Assembly (NCBI GenBank): GCA_018398815.1
Contig: CM031607.1
Coordinates: 87,110,673 to 87,174,672 of the forward strand
Direction: 5' to 3'
Length of the DNA: 64,000 nucleotides
DNA from: Conus ventricosus
Taxonomy: Eukaryota > Mollusca > Gastropoda > Neogastropoda > Conidae
A program made the translations under genes and the position numbers. Under the pieces are notes generated by a model. That model did not search any database. It saw only the letters and a program-made list of their open reading frames with translations, and was not told where the DNA came from. Of this stretch, positions 12,282 through 24,783 are shown piece by piece. Every line of letters starts with the position of its first letter. Within the stretch, counting starts at the first letter, position 1.

Positions 12282-13787
12282 CTCAGAGGCATAAAAAACG
12301 CGAAAACAAACTGTAAAAGAAATTTTGATAAATTTGGCTACCGAATCCTTTGAACTGGTAATAGAAAGTGAGAAAAACAATCAAACACCGCAAAAGTGTC
12401 CTTCAAAGTTCATTCTGGTAGAAAAAAGGTCACATGAACTTGACCTTGACCCTGTGTTAACAGCAGAATGTCATATCTGGGGTGACCACCTCGACATTGA
12501 TCACAGCTGTGCACCTGCGGTACATCGAGCGCACCAGAGTGTTGGTCTGCCTCTGGGGGAAATTGCCACCACACCTGGCCCACAGCGACAGCAAGCTGAG
12601 CCTGTCTGGGGTCTGGGTTTAGCTGGTTCAACGCCTCTGAAGGGCATCCCAGAAATGCCCCAAAAGGGTTAAGTCGGGAGAACGGGCGGGTGAGGCAGCA
12701 GATTGATTTTTGCTGCCTCAGGAAGTTTTGCGTAGCACGGGCAGTGTGCGGTCTGCGTTGTCCTGCTGAACAGGTTCTGTGGATGCCGCTGGAAAAGCGG
12801 CAGGATGGGGCCCAGAACTGGTCGATGTAATGAACAGCAGTGACCCCGTTACCACGTCCTGGACCCACATTCTGGAAGATGACTGGGCCCAATACGGCGA
12901 TTATATCCGAAGCCCCCAGATCATGGTGCTTTCACCACCCCCATGGTCCCTTCGTGATGTTGGCATCCGTGAAGCGTTCCCCCCGCTCTTCTCCAATCCG
13001 GGAGGGGGCCACGCCTGGGTCGACGCAGAACCGCTTTCATCACATGAAGAGGACTCGGCCCCAGTCCTGATGGCGCAAATGCCCCGGGGGATCGTGCCCC
13101 CCGCAGACGGTTCTGGCGATGCTGGAGTGTCAGGATAGTCGCCGGGCTGGACGCCTGCATTGGAGACCAACTGGTTCAGTCGGCGAGCACGTCCCTTGCA
13201 GATTGGCCTGCCCTGGTTGCCTACGGGGTTCCTGGGTGTGTTGGCAGCGGTTTGGTAAGGGTCCCGTCGATGCTGACGAAGAAGATGGCGGTCTTGGGGT
13301 GCTGTGGGACCCTCGGCTGCCGCTCCTCGGTTTTGTCATCAGTGGGTTTCTTTCTGAAAGCGGTTCCAGAAGGCGATAGACGGGGGAAATGTGGACTCCA
13401 AATCGATAGCGACCTGCCTCATTGGAACCCAGGCCTGAGTTTCCCCATTGCTATCAACGATCTGACGAGAACGTCCTCGGCATTTTGTTGCGCCTCTGGA
13501 AGGGATGATTGAACTTTTTGGGGTTTGGAAATTATAGCCCCACAATGGGGGGCCCATTGAGTTGCAATTCACAATTGATGCACGTGGGGTAGGTAGTCCA
13601 CATGGCAAATGCAGTCCTCGTTTCCAAAAACGCTGACCCGCAACATTCACCCACTGTTACGAGGTTACAAACCGGGCCCAAAACACCACGCACTGCAATT
13701 TGCACGTGCCAAAGACATTGCTTTCGTCCTGTTCACAATGTGAACAATCGTGCACTTCCTCAATTTTTTCGTTTTTATGCCTCTGAG
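12282..13787 (-). mobile_element. complete but dead Tc1/mariner element with TIRs
   Basis: The ends carry the inverted repeat CTCAGAGGCATAAAAAACG (left, from 12282) and CTCAGAGGCATAAAAACG (right, ending at 13787 and read backwards), each flanked by TA (12280-12281, 13788-13789), the signature duplication of Tc1/mariner. Total length 1506 bp. The interior holds the decayed minus-strand transposase described separately. Confidence 0.88.
12430..13600 (-). pseudogene. Tc1-type transposase, frameshifted
   Basis: On the minus strand the usual Tc1 order can be followed through several frames: FWNRFQKETH near 13340; a PRRGPLPDWRRAGGT block near 13000; GPVIFQNVGPGRGNGVTAVH near 12840; RRPHTARATQNFLRQ (second catalytic region, about 12715-12760); SPARSPDL followed by GHFWDALQRR (third catalytic region, about 12625-12690), in which the PNPIEH core with its Glu has become TLLGH; and LVRSMYRRC near the C-terminus (about 12500). 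Loss of the catalytic Glu plus frameshifts make it inactive. Confidence 0.8.
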
Positions 13788-13816
13788 TAATAAAATATAT
13801 ATATATATATAAAAAT

Positions 13817-16800
13817 AATATAATTGAATTTTAAACAAAGCTTGCTCTTTTGTCTTAGATTGAAGAAAATAGGGGGAGATAAGCATTCATATCTGCAGTG
13901 GTAGATGATTCTGCCTAACTAACAGTATGTTTCTGAGTGGGTGAATGCTTATTCTCCCCCTATTTCATCAATCTAAAACATAAGAGCAAGCTTTGTTTAT
14001 AATTCAATATTTCTTGCAGTCATTGCAACACAAGCCTCTGAAATGCTGGAACGGTGCGGTACTTATCCTTGGAATTTATTAGTTTGTTGTAATTTATCCC
14101 TTGCGGATTCATTCCAAGAACTTGCCCTCAGCACTTTGAGTCTTTAGGGAGATATCTTTATATTTTCTAATTTTCACAAGAAAATGTAGCTTGTTTGCTC
14201 TTTTTATTTTTCTTTTTGCTTCTTAGATTTGGGACCTTTGGTTGTTTTTGAAAACTCAACAAACATACTACGGTATTGCCCCCCAACCTTTTCTGGGATT
14301 TCATTCTTCTTAAAAATGAAAAGGCAGAGGAGTCAAAATTTCCACTTTCCGCGGTCACTGAGGAGAAAACCACCAAGTTTCGAAATATCGGTATCTGACC
14401 AGGAGTTATATGTTAGTGATTTTTCCCCCCCCTATTGGAGATGTCTCCCCCCTTGGAGAATGTAAGCTTGCTGAAGGCTCATTTTGAGAAGCATTTATTT
14501 TATTTTCCCCATTCACCCACTCAACACATACTGTTTGTTAGGCAGAATCATCTACCACTGCAGATATGAATGCTTATCTCCCCCATTTCTTCAATCTAAG
14601 ACATAAGAGCAAAACTTTGTTTAAAAATTCAATATTTCTTGCAGTCATTGCAACAAACCCAAACGCCTGTAAGTTGCTGGAACGGTGCGGTACTTATCCT
14701 TGAATTTATTATTTGTTGATTTTTTGTCCCTTTCGGATTCATTCCAAGAACTTGCCCTCAGCACTTGTGTCTTAGAGGATATCTTTTTATATTTTCTAAT
14801 TTCACAAAAAAATGTAGCTTTTTGCTCTTTTATGATTTTCTTTTGCTTCTTAGATGGCACCTTTGGTTGGTTTTTTGAAAACTCAACCAAAAATACTACG
14901 GTATTGCCACGCCAACTTTGGGAATCATTCTTAAAACGAAAAGGCAGTAGAGTCAAATTTCCCTTTCCGCCCTGGAGAACCCCCAATTCGAAACTTGGAT
15001 TGACAGATTATTTTATTGAGTTTCCCCCATTAATGTCTCCCCTTGGGATTAAGCTTCTGAAGTCATTTGGGCATATATTTTTTCATTCCCCTCCACTATT
15101 AGAGGCAGAATTTAATGCAGTATGATGCTTCTCCCAATTTCACTGTAAATGCAAGCTGTTTAATTAAAATTTACTTAGTTTGCAACTCAGCTTTTCTAAT
15201 TGCTAAATTGTACTTACTGGAATTTTTTTTTTTTAAATTTTTCCTTAAAGGACATCAGTTTCTTTAGACTTGCTTTTGGGTTCTTTATTTTTATTTTGAA
15301 AAAAAAATTTTTGGTTTTTAGATTTTTCTTGTTTTAAATTGCACCTTTTTTATTGAAATCAAGAAATACTGGTGAGCAATTCCAAATTTCCTTAAATAGC
15401 CGAGAAGTCAAATTGTATTTCCCCCTTGGGGGCCCCACCTTGAAATATCTTAAATATTTATGAAGTATTTTCTCCCTTTAATTCACCCCATAAAACTAGT
15501 TTTGGCAGATCATTTCATGCAGATATAATTTTTTTCCCCCTTTTTCCCCACTCAAGACAAAATGCAGCTTTAGTTATAATTTACATATATTGCATTTTCA
15601 ACACCATCCTTAATTTAGAATCGGTAATCCTTGGATTTAAAATTAATTTTTTGCATTTATCCCAGATTCTGTAAGATTGCCACAGTTTGGTTTAGAATAT
15701 TTTTTTATTTAAAAATTAGGTTTTCCCTTAATTTCCTCGATTTGTTTCTTGGATACTTTTTTTTTTAAATTACAAAAAATTACTGATTTGCCCCTTAATT
15801 TCTTTTTTCTTAATCACTAAAAGGATGAATCAAATACATTCGGTATGCGCCCACCTTTTTGGGATGTCTCAAATTTGAAGGCAGAGTTAAATTTCCCTTC
15901 CCTAATGAGGATTACCAAGTTCAAAGTCGATTTTAAGTTTTTTTAGTTTCCCACCAAATTGAATCTTTTGGAGGAAAAGTTCCAATGCTATTAACTATTC
16001 TTTTTTTCCCATCTACATAAGCAATTTTTTATTAATCAATCTCTCACCAATTGAAGCTGTCTACCTGATTATTATATCAATTTTTTAATTTCAATTTTTA
16101 GTCCATTGCATACATCCCTTGAACTTGCAACGTGTCTTAGTTCTTTAAATTTATTTTTTTTTAGAAATTGGATTATTGTTTCTTACATTTTTAAAATTTT
16201 TTTTTTTAAGAAAATAGCATATTTCTTTGAACCTTTTCTTCTTGCTTGTTTTTTGAAAAGAGAAAAATTACTACTTTCCCCACTTTCGATCATTCCTTAA
16301 ATAAAGGAAGCAGATAATTACACTTTCCCCGTCACGGGAGAACCCCAAGTTCGAAATATCGTATCTGACCAGGAGTATTTTAGAGTTTCCTCCCTATTGG
16401 TTCTCCCCTGAAGAATATAAGCTGCGAAGGCTCATTTGAGAAGCATTTATATTTTCCCATTCACCCCACTCAAGTTTTAAATTAGGCAAAAGCTACCATT
16501 GCAAATATGATTGCTTTTCTCCCCCTATTTCACAATCTAAACATAAGCAAGGTTGGTTTCTTCAATATTTTTTTTGCAAAACCAAACTCCTGTAATTGCT
16601 GGAAAGGTGCGGTACTTACCTTTGGGAAATTTTTTATTTGTTGTATTTTAGTCCCCCTTTTCGGGTTTATTCCAAGAAATTCCCTCAGCACTTGTGTCTT
16701 TGAGGGTATCTTTTTTATATTTTCCCAAAATTTTTTCAAGAAAATGTAGCTTGGGTTTTCCGATTTTTTGGGGGGCTTAATGGGACCTTTTTTTTGGTTT

Positions 16801-17270
16801 TTTTTAAAACCCAACAAAAATAAATACGGTTAAGCACGCCAACCTTTTCTGGGATTGCATTCTTCTTAAAAACTGAAAAGGCAGAGGAGTCAAATTACCA
16901 CTTCCGCGGTCACTGAGGAAAACCACCAAGTTTCGAAATATCGGTATCTGACCAGGAGTTATATGTTAGTGAGTTTCCCTCCCTATTGGAGGATGTCTCC
17001 CCCTTGGAGAATATAAGCTTGCTGAAGGCTCATTTTGAGAAGCATTTATTTTATTTTCCCCATTCACCCACTCAAGCACATACTGTTAGTTAGGCAGAAT
17101 CATCTACCACTGCAGATATGAATGCTTATCTCCCCCTATTTTCTTCAATCTAAGACATAAGAGCAAGCTTTGTTTATAATTCAATATTTCTTGCAGTCAT
17201 TGCAACACCAAGCTGCTCTGTAATTTTGCTGGAACGGTGCGGTACTTATCCTTGGAATTTATTAGTTTGT
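13817..17270. repeat. array of about seven ~0.4-0.6-kb tandem units with an inverted head
   Basis: Successive starts of the block CAGATATGAATGCTTATCTC, followed by TTTCTTCAATCTAAGACATA, lie near 13940, 14561, 15123, 15525, 16000, 16505 and 17113. Outer units are close copies (GGAACGGTGCGGTACTTATC, then AGAACTTGCCCTCAGCACTT, then AAATATCGGTATCTGACCAG). The middle ones are eroded and T-rich. 13817-13947 is an inverted copy of the unit head, meeting the first direct copy at the shared GTGAATGCTTA. Minus- and plus-strand open frames here are not conserved between units, so no coding role is supported. Confidence 0.75.
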
Positions 17271-18089
17271 TTTTATATATATATATATAATATATATATA
17301 ATATATTGTTGTTTTTAAATTGTACTACTACTACTTACTGGAGTACGTTTATATCTTTGCATCTTGTTTTTCTTTGCATCCTTAGAGGTTTTGAAGGGCA
17401 CGTGCACGTCTAGAGAAAGGAGGGAAGCAGGGCGAGAGGAATGGTGTGGAGAGGGGGCAGATACGTGTTGGTTGGTACGCGAAGGACAACTGTTGATACC
17501 CTTGTACAGCTTTGAGGGTTCATTCTATGCTTTGCGTAGGGTCCTATACCGAGTACAGTAACTTCTTTTGATAATAAACAAGTACGTACGTATTTATGGA
17601 TGCAAGCTTTTATGGGTTCCCTATTTCGATCATCTCATATCAGTTATATCAATCTGACATGGTCACACCGCCATCGCGGGAACACTGAACCATTTTGAAA
17701 TTTCATCGAACACTGGCCGGGTAACAGCTTGCAAAGAGACTTCCCTCATGGAAAACTGCATAGCCGCTTACACAGTAACTGTGCACTCGTACACCAAGAA
17801 GAAAATCAACGAATCGCCCCTTAGTATTCAGGCAAAAGGCCGCGAAAGCCTTCAACCAGAAATCATTGATATTCTGTGACAAGGACTGAAAGGTGTCCCT
17901 TTGCAGTACCGAGTATAGACCTATGACTCTGTTGTTCTGCCTTCTGGGTCTACTATACGTCAAGTATCTACTGGAAGATTGTTTCGTTTTATCAAGAATA
18001 CAATTCCTTGTGCCGCCAGCAAAAGGCTTCCTGAAGGGTCTGTCTGTGTATGTATTATAATGCGTACCAATTCTATATATATAGATATA

Positions 18090-18128
<39 letters not shown>

Positions 18129-18198
18129 TATATATATTGAATTGTTAGAAACGTTAGAGAAATATGTACAACTTGTTTTTTTGTCTGTCTTTGCTGTG

Positions 18199-18274
<76 letters not shown>

Positions 18275-18622
18275 GTTCCTATTGCCTATTGGCCGAACAG
18301 GCATGAATTGTCGGAGGTTCACTGTGTCTGACATGATGACATGATGAACGTGGAGGTCACCCCTATCCTTTCGCCGCTGTTAACCTTCTCTGAACTGTAT
18401 AGGGTACCCATTTACTGCTGGTGAACGGAGGGGGTTTTCAAGCCGAAAACATCCGACCCGTAAATAGTTCGAACTGACAATCATCAGCTCCGAAAGCGAA
18501 TGCTCCATGCATTTGACCCCGGGGTCCCTGATCATGTGTGACCTATGTGTGAACAGATGACAAAACCATCAGCATACAGACACAGATGATATTGAGGACT
18601 ATAATGATGATAAAGATGATTG

Positions 18623-18624
<2 letters not shown>
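17271..18624. other. non-genic stretch with (AT)n tracts
   Basis: No gene recognised. (AT)n at 17275-17310, 18070-18137 and 18203-18272. A minus-strand frame of 86 codons at 17703-17963 has no recognisable motif and no splice context that ties it to the exon at 18930. Confidence 0.55.
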
Positions 18625-18659
<35 letters not shown>

Positions 18660-18860
18660 GTGTGTGTGTGTGTGGTGTGTTGTGGGGTTTTTGCGCGTGC
18701 GGGCGGGGCGTGCATGTATGTTATGTCTGTGTGCGTGAGTACGTGCTGCGTGCTTGCGTGTGTGTGTGTATGTGTAAGTGTGTGTGTGTTGCGCGTGATG
18801 CGTGTGTGTGTGTGTGTGTGTGTGGTGTGGTGTGGTGTGTGGTGTGTTGTGGAACACCAC
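18625..18860. repeat. interrupted (GT)n tract
   Basis: GT repeats broken by GC-containing variants. They begin about 70 bp downstream (on the minus strand) of the donor of the claudin-like exon. Confidence 0.9.
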
Positions 18861-18929
18861 GTACTCGGCTGTCACGATCTCAACAGCAAAGAACACCCGA
18901 TTCTCCCTCAGCCAAACATGCAGACCTAC

Positions 18930-19329
18930 CCGTATGCCCAAAGGATCCCCGCCACACAGGTGCTGGCGCTGAAGGTACCGTTGTAGCAGATCCAGAACAG
19001 CCCGGCATACACCATCTGCTCCCCCTCCTCCTGCCCCTCCTCCTCCTCCTCCCCGTCCTTCCCGCCCCCGCTGGAGTACTTCATGGTCCACCAGGCAAGC
19101 GACACTGACGACACACAGCACTGTGCACAACGTCACACCCACCACGCTGACTACGTAACCCGTCCGGGGCTCTACGCAACACATTCTTGCTATCTCTAGG
19201 CTGAAGCCGAATAGTCCACCGCTTTTCACAAGAAGTAGGATTTTGATCTTGACGTTGAGTTGTCGGGGGAGAGACTTGAGAAGTCGGAGTTTGTAAAGTT
19301 CTTTTCTTCTTCGTGAAATGTCTTTGTTA
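18930..19329 (-). CDS. probable exon of a claudin/PMP22-like four-helix membrane protein
   Basis: Minus strand, bounded by an acceptor-like TTTGTCCCAG (exon from 19329) and a strong donor GTAGGT (18929-18924). The frame opens with a basic stretch (RRRKELYKLRLLKSLPRQL), then a hydrophobic helix GYVVSVVGVTLCTVLCVVSV, then, after a one-base frame change near 19105-19115, LAWWTMKY, an acidic linker (GEEEEEGQEEGEQ) and YAGLFWICYNGTFSASTC. A first helix followed by a loop with GLF-x2-C and a second Cys is the pattern of the claudin/PMP22/CACNG superfamily (GLW-x2-C...C). The exon ends in phase 2. No partner exons were identified. The frame change may be a consensus error or a pseudogene mark. Confidence 0.4.
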
Positions 19330-19599
19330 CTGGGACAAATCTCTCTCGTCTTGACAAAACAAATGGATGATTTTCAGTTCAGTGGAAGGAGTAGGCAATC
19401 ATTTTCTTAAAAGCTTGGGGGAAAATCAAAACGCCACCACCAACACTCACAGCCTTTGTCTTCTACTCGTGTCGCCGTCGTCCACAGAGGCAGTGATTTC
19501 CTCGTTAGGTATTACGATAGTCTTGAGTACTTTTCACGTCCCGTGGTGAATTGATGTCAAGACCAAGAATTTCTCTGTCTTGATGGGATGGAGAAAGGT

Positions 19600-19604
<5 letters not shown>

Positions 19605-19669
<65 letters not shown>

Positions 19670-19673
19670 GTGT

Positions 19674-19726
<53 letters not shown>

Positions 19727-19729
19727 TTG

Positions 19730-19795
<66 letters not shown>

Positions 19796-19859
19796 CGCGT
19801 GTACGTGTGTGTGTGTGTGGTGTGTGTGTGTGTGTGTGTGTGGTGTGTGTGTGTGGGGT

Positions 19860-19914
<55 letters not shown>
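19605..19914. repeat. (GA)n followed by long interrupted (GT)n
   Basis: (GA)n at about 19600-19667, then (GT)n to 19893 with a GCGCGCGC insert near 19787-19798, then (GA)n again. All open frames across it are repeat artefacts. Confidence 0.95.
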
Positions 19915-21160
19915 GGGGCATTGGGGCGGAGAAGTGAAGGGAATTGGGGGGGGGGGGTGTGCACCGGTGGTGTGGTATTCACAGAAGATGATTCAATCAT
20001 CATCATGTCCGCTTGACCACAATTCAAAGGCTGTCCCTAAAGGCGCTCGGGCAATCAGAAATCAGAGGACGTGAGATGGGGGTGGGGAGGTGGGAGGTTG
20101 GAGAGGGGAGGAGAGGGGGCAGAGGGGCAGGAGAGATCTATATAGGTTGGGTGGGGGGGGGGGGGGGGAGAGCTTTGCTTCGATCCATCTTTCGAGCTGG
20201 TTCAACAACCTCCAGGGTGTGTCATTCTAACGAGTTGTCTTTCACATCGGCTAACCCTGTGCATTCATCACCGATGCAACAGCCGACCGCCCACTTCCGT
20301 GCATACCCCTCACACTCACTTACAGATGTGGTTGTATTCAATGTATTCAAACTGGTCACATCTAGGCCTGAAGATTATTGTTTCACATTTGCTTAACAAC
20401 TGCACATTTATTTTGTTATTTAGTTTGTCTTTACACAGCAACGAATTCTTTTTCGTTTTTGTGCTCTTTCCTTCTTCCTCTTCTTCCTTCCTTCCTTTCC
20501 TTCTTTTTCTCTCTTCGTTTTCTTTGTATAAGCAGCACATTATCAGCGTGAGTGTAGTACACCACACATTAGAACATAAACAAACCCAGACACATTGTAT
20601 CAATCGACAAAACACTAAAATCAGCAAGAATATGTCCATTTGTGAGAGAACATACTGACTATGCATGGTAAGAGACTGGTTGTTAAAAAGAAAAGAAAAA
20701 AAGAAGAAAAAGAAAAAAAGGAAGAAAAAGAAAAAAGGGAAAAAAACTAGTTGTTGAAATTTTTTTTTCTCCGCCTTCTGTTTGTTGTTTTTTCAGATGA
20801 AGAGGACAATGTGAAGCACCAAAAAAAATGAAGAGGTGGATTTTGGCCTTAGGAGGGAAAAAAGAAGGTCACTGCCTTAGGTGCTCCATTGATCCGACAA
20901 CCGATGCCACAAAAAAAAAAAAAAAAAAAAAAAAGCACGTGCAGAGGTGTGCACGCACAGTGTCGGCAAAACAGGGTCCGACTTCTTTCGCCATTCGGAG
21001 TTTTGCCCCGTGGCTTTTCGCCTCATGGAAAAGGACGATGCTTCTGAGTTCGGCATCGCATCAGTTGAAGAAGAGGTGTTTAGAGTGACGTTTGTTCCCT
21101 TGATCGTTGGAAAAGGTCTTCAATCATCATGGAGAGTGTGGATAGTCCTACCACCTTAGC

Positions 21161-21199
<39 letters not shown>

Positions 21200-21470
21200 T
21201 CCGCGTGGGGGTAGACTGCGAGCGAACCAATGTGTGTACATTGATTAACTGACCTAATCTTGCTAGTGAAGCGCAAACACGTTGATGTCACAATCACTCT
21301 GTTGACAGCTGCGTCTTCAACTGCCTTTGATCATAGAAGAATATCATGATATGGGTTTGTGGATGTCGAGTGCGCGCGCGCGCGCGTGTGCGTGTTTGTG
21401 GATATGGACTTGTGCGAGTGTTTGTGTGCATTTGCGCGCGCGCGCACGCACTGTGTGTGTGTGTGTGTGT

Positions 21471-21515
<45 letters not shown>

Positions 21516-21577
21516 TGTGTGCGTGCGCGAGTTTGTGTGGTATGCATGTGCATGTGAGTGTGCGCGAGCGTACGCGT

Positions 21578-21630
<53 letters not shown>

Positions 21631-22482
21631 AAGAGGTGACGTACTGTCAGGTGGAATCACTCAATATACAAATTTACATTTGTTCTACATTGTGAAAAAG
21701 TGTGACAGCAAGTCGTATCCAAGCGGCGGCAATTCCTGAAAGTCCAGATGCCGAAAAGTGAGAGTCATATTGGTCCTTCCATGACTTGTGATGTCACCAT
21801 CACTCCGCTGTTGGTTGTGATTTTTGTATGCACCGGCGTAAGCTGCCTGGGGCGGAGAAGAGGTAGACAATTGCAGCCTGCATCGTCAGCTTCATTTACA
21901 TCAAGCGCGTGGGTAGGGAGAGAAGTGCGGTGGATTGGGGAGATGGTGGAAAAGATCCGATGCAGTATGGGGATAGGGTTGGGTGGAGGAGGAGGAGTCG
22001 GTCAGCGGGTGAGGTGGGGTGGGGGTGGGAGGTAGACGTTTCAGATTCTGGGATTGAAGCCTGTCACTTAGAGCGATGGCACTGCCTCAAAGAGAAGCCA
22101 ATATCACCCGCTAATGGTCTGGATCTGGATCTGGATTGTATACGTCGTAGGAGCCAATTAACGGCTGTAAACACGACGGAGCAGGGAGAGTGCAAAAATA
22201 GTTTAAAAAGGCCACCACTTTGTCCTAGCAGTCTTCTGTACATGGTGTTGCGGACACAATGACTTCTGTTGTCGGTTTTCAATGAAAGAAGAAGATAGAC
22301 TGCCTTGAGGGATGCCCTGTGTTGGCATGTACATGACTCTCAGTTGTTGCTGTTTTAATCAAGGAGACTCAGGTTTTCTGAAATCTGATATTGTATCTCT
22401 GACTGTAAACTAATACAGGTAGTATTACTCAGCCCCATGTTCTGCTGTGGGTCTGTGCTGCACACATTCCTGTCTTTAATCC
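19915..22482. other. non-genic stretch with simple repeats
   Basis: No gene recognised. Poly-G at 20153-20168, an A/G-rich tract at 20690-20745, poly-A at 20911-20934, (CT)n at 21164-21200 and a (GT)n/(GC)n complex at 21372-21626. Confidence 0.6.
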
Positions 22483-22945
22483 AGGGCCGGAGTAGCTCAG
22501 TGGCAGAGCACCGGACTCGCAATCTTAGTGATCCTGGGATTGCGGGTTCGAATCTCTGCCAGGGCGTTTTGATGCAGGGAGATTTTCCCCTTGGAGTTAA
22601 CATTGGTTCTGACTCCATTTCCCATACAGTCCTTCGAATGAGACTATAAACCGCGGTTCCGTGTGTGAACGCACGCACAACATCTTGCACACACGTAAAA
22701 TCCCATCACCAACTTTCGGACATAGCATGCACCCTGCGTGAGAAATGGAAAGACTGAAGGAAGTATGGAAATTGAGTGAACGGTATTGACTGGATAACAC
22801 GGGAAACGACTGAATGAAGCGCCATCTGGCAGCTCTTCAGTCGGCACTACCAAGGTAGGCAGCCCGTTGTGTAAACGAGTGTGGATTGTAAAGCGCTTAG
22901 AGCTTGGTCTCTGGCCGAGGACAGGCGCTATGTAAGTAGGTCAAT
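22483..22945 (+). mobile_element. tRNA-derived SINE, full-length copy
   Basis: The head looks like a tRNA: A-box region GTAGCTCAGTGG (about 22492) and a perfect B-box GGTTCGAATC (22545-22554). A body of about 330 bp follows (GAGTTAACATTGGTTCTGAC, then CCTTCGAATGAGACTATAAA), then a 3' tail TAAAGCGCTTAGAGC with GGCGCTATGTAAGTA. The same body and tail recur at 32888-33345. The GCGC...GCGCTATATAA tail type is shared with many animal SINEs that borrow a LINE 3' end (recalled). The tail lacks the ATT repeats seen in the other copy. No clear target duplication found. Confidence 0.85.
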
Positions 22946-24022
22946 GTATTCACAAGAAAATGCGGCGACTGTTTTGCTGTCGTGTCGGCTCTAAATGGGT
23001 TAAACCTTTCAGGCTAAACCCGTCAGCTTCCCCTTCTCCTAGGACCACCAAACTGATGGAAGCCCATTGTCGTTGCTGTTGTAGGTAGAGTCTAATCATT
23101 GGTCGCCGATACTCACCTGCCCCTCCCCCCCCCCTCCCCACACACACCCCCTTCCCCTCCTCGTTGCTTCTTCACTTTACCTCCCCTTAAACCCACCCCC
23201 ACCCCTCTATCCAGTGTTTCTGTCTTAGTAAAGCTGCGTTGATATCACGATTGCCTTTGGAACGGCTCACCTCCTTTGTCTGTGTATGTTTCGGTGCGCG
23301 TGCACGTGCGTGCGTTTTTGCATGCACGCGGATGTGTGCGTGTTGTGTGCGTGTTTGTGTGTGTGTGTGTGTGTTTTGCGAGCGCGCGCGTGTGTGCATG
23401 TGCGCGTATGCGCCGGAGATGTGTAACACACTGATCCTGCTGCTGCAGAGTGTTCGAAACCCTGTTGGTAAACATGATGGGGCACAACTCCACAACTCCA
23501 GTAAGCGCATTGAACAGTCTGCCCCGACAGACTTTCGCCGTGCGTTGCTCAAACGTTTGTGTGCCGCAAGCTGTTTTCACAGTTTTCACCCACGCTTGGA
23601 AAGATCGGTTTTCTTCAGCCTTACTGAGCGAAAATTCACACTACTGTTTTTACAGAGCTAACCTACTTGTTTGTCATTTACTGTTTGTTTACTGTTCCCT
23701 GCCTCATTCAAGATTTCCTTTCGTATCAATCAAGCGAGGTTACTTGTAATTGTTACTGTTCGTCCGTGTGTTGTTTGTGACTATATTCAAGATCGAAAAG
23801 GCTGTGCCAGTCTTGAACAAATTAATGTGAATTTGTATTTTGTTCATTTCTCCAGTTGTTGCTGCTGTGTAGATGTGTCAGGTGCGGGTATATGGTCAAG
23901 CTTAGAACATCCTTTTTTTTTTTTTTTCTTTTTTGGGTGGGGGGGGGGGGGTCTCCTTGTTTGTTCTGTGTGCTCTGTGTTGTCAATTCTGCCAGGCGAT
24001 TTGGTGTCGCAAGTAGCATTCG
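22946..24022. other. non-genic stretch
   Basis: No gene recognised. (GT)n/(GC)n mix at about 23290-23412, poly-T at 23910-23926 and poly-G at 23938-23951. Confidence 0.55.
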
Positions 24023-24480
24023 TTTGGAGTTATAGGCCTGTAAATATTTCATCGTTTGGAGTTATGGGCCTGTAAATATTTCATCGTTTGGAGTTATAGG
24101 CCTGTAAATATTTCATCGTTTGGAGTTATGGGCCTGTAAATATTTCATCGTTTGGAGTTATGGGCCTGTAAATATTTCATCGTTTATAGGCCTGTAAATA
24201 TTTCATCGTTTATAGGCCTGTAAATATTTCATCGTTTGGAGTTATGGCCTGTAAATATTTCATCGTTTATAGGCCTGTAAATATTTCATCGTTTATAGGC
24301 CTGTAAATATTTCATCGTTTGGAGTTATGGGCCTGTAAATATTTCATCGTTTATAGGCCTGTAAATATTTCATCGTTTATAGGCCTGTAAATATTTCATC
24401 GTTTATAGGCCTGTAAATAGTTCATCGTTTATAGGCCTGTAAATAGTTCATCGTTTATAGGCCTGTAAATAGTTCATCGT
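24023..24480. repeat. minisatellite with two unit lengths, 16 units
   Basis: Every unit carries GGCCTGTAAATATTTCATCG. Long units (about 32 bp) add TTTGGAGTTATG and short units (about 25 bp) add only TTTAT. Long units dominate the left, short ones the right; the last three carry AAATAGTTC in place of AAATATTTC. Confidence 0.93.
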
Positions 24481-24744
24481 GGGAGCCAGAGTGACCCGAC
24501 TGGTTTGTTATTCACAGTTTTGCTATCCGTCGCCTCGTTTTTAAGATTTCATTTCATATTTGTGCAGGCGACCCACCTTAGACTTCCATCCAACTGGGGG
24601 ACTGAAAGAGTTCACCCTGGCCTGTTTATATAGCGAACCACCCTAGGCACAGCATGGGGATGAAACTTCACGTTTGACTGTTGACATGGCGAAAGCCTCA
24701 CTCCCGACCCTTCCCCATATTTTATGGGTGAAAATTACCACAAG

Positions 24745-24783
<39 letters not shown>

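Noticed and set aside
12779..13138. 119-codon plus frame opposite the Tc1 transposase
   Set aside because: Shadow of the minus-strand transposase, whose motifs are recognisable.
14685..15125. 146-codon plus frame in the 0.6-kb array
   Set aside because: Not preserved in the other units of the same array, and AT-rich with frequent one-base length changes.
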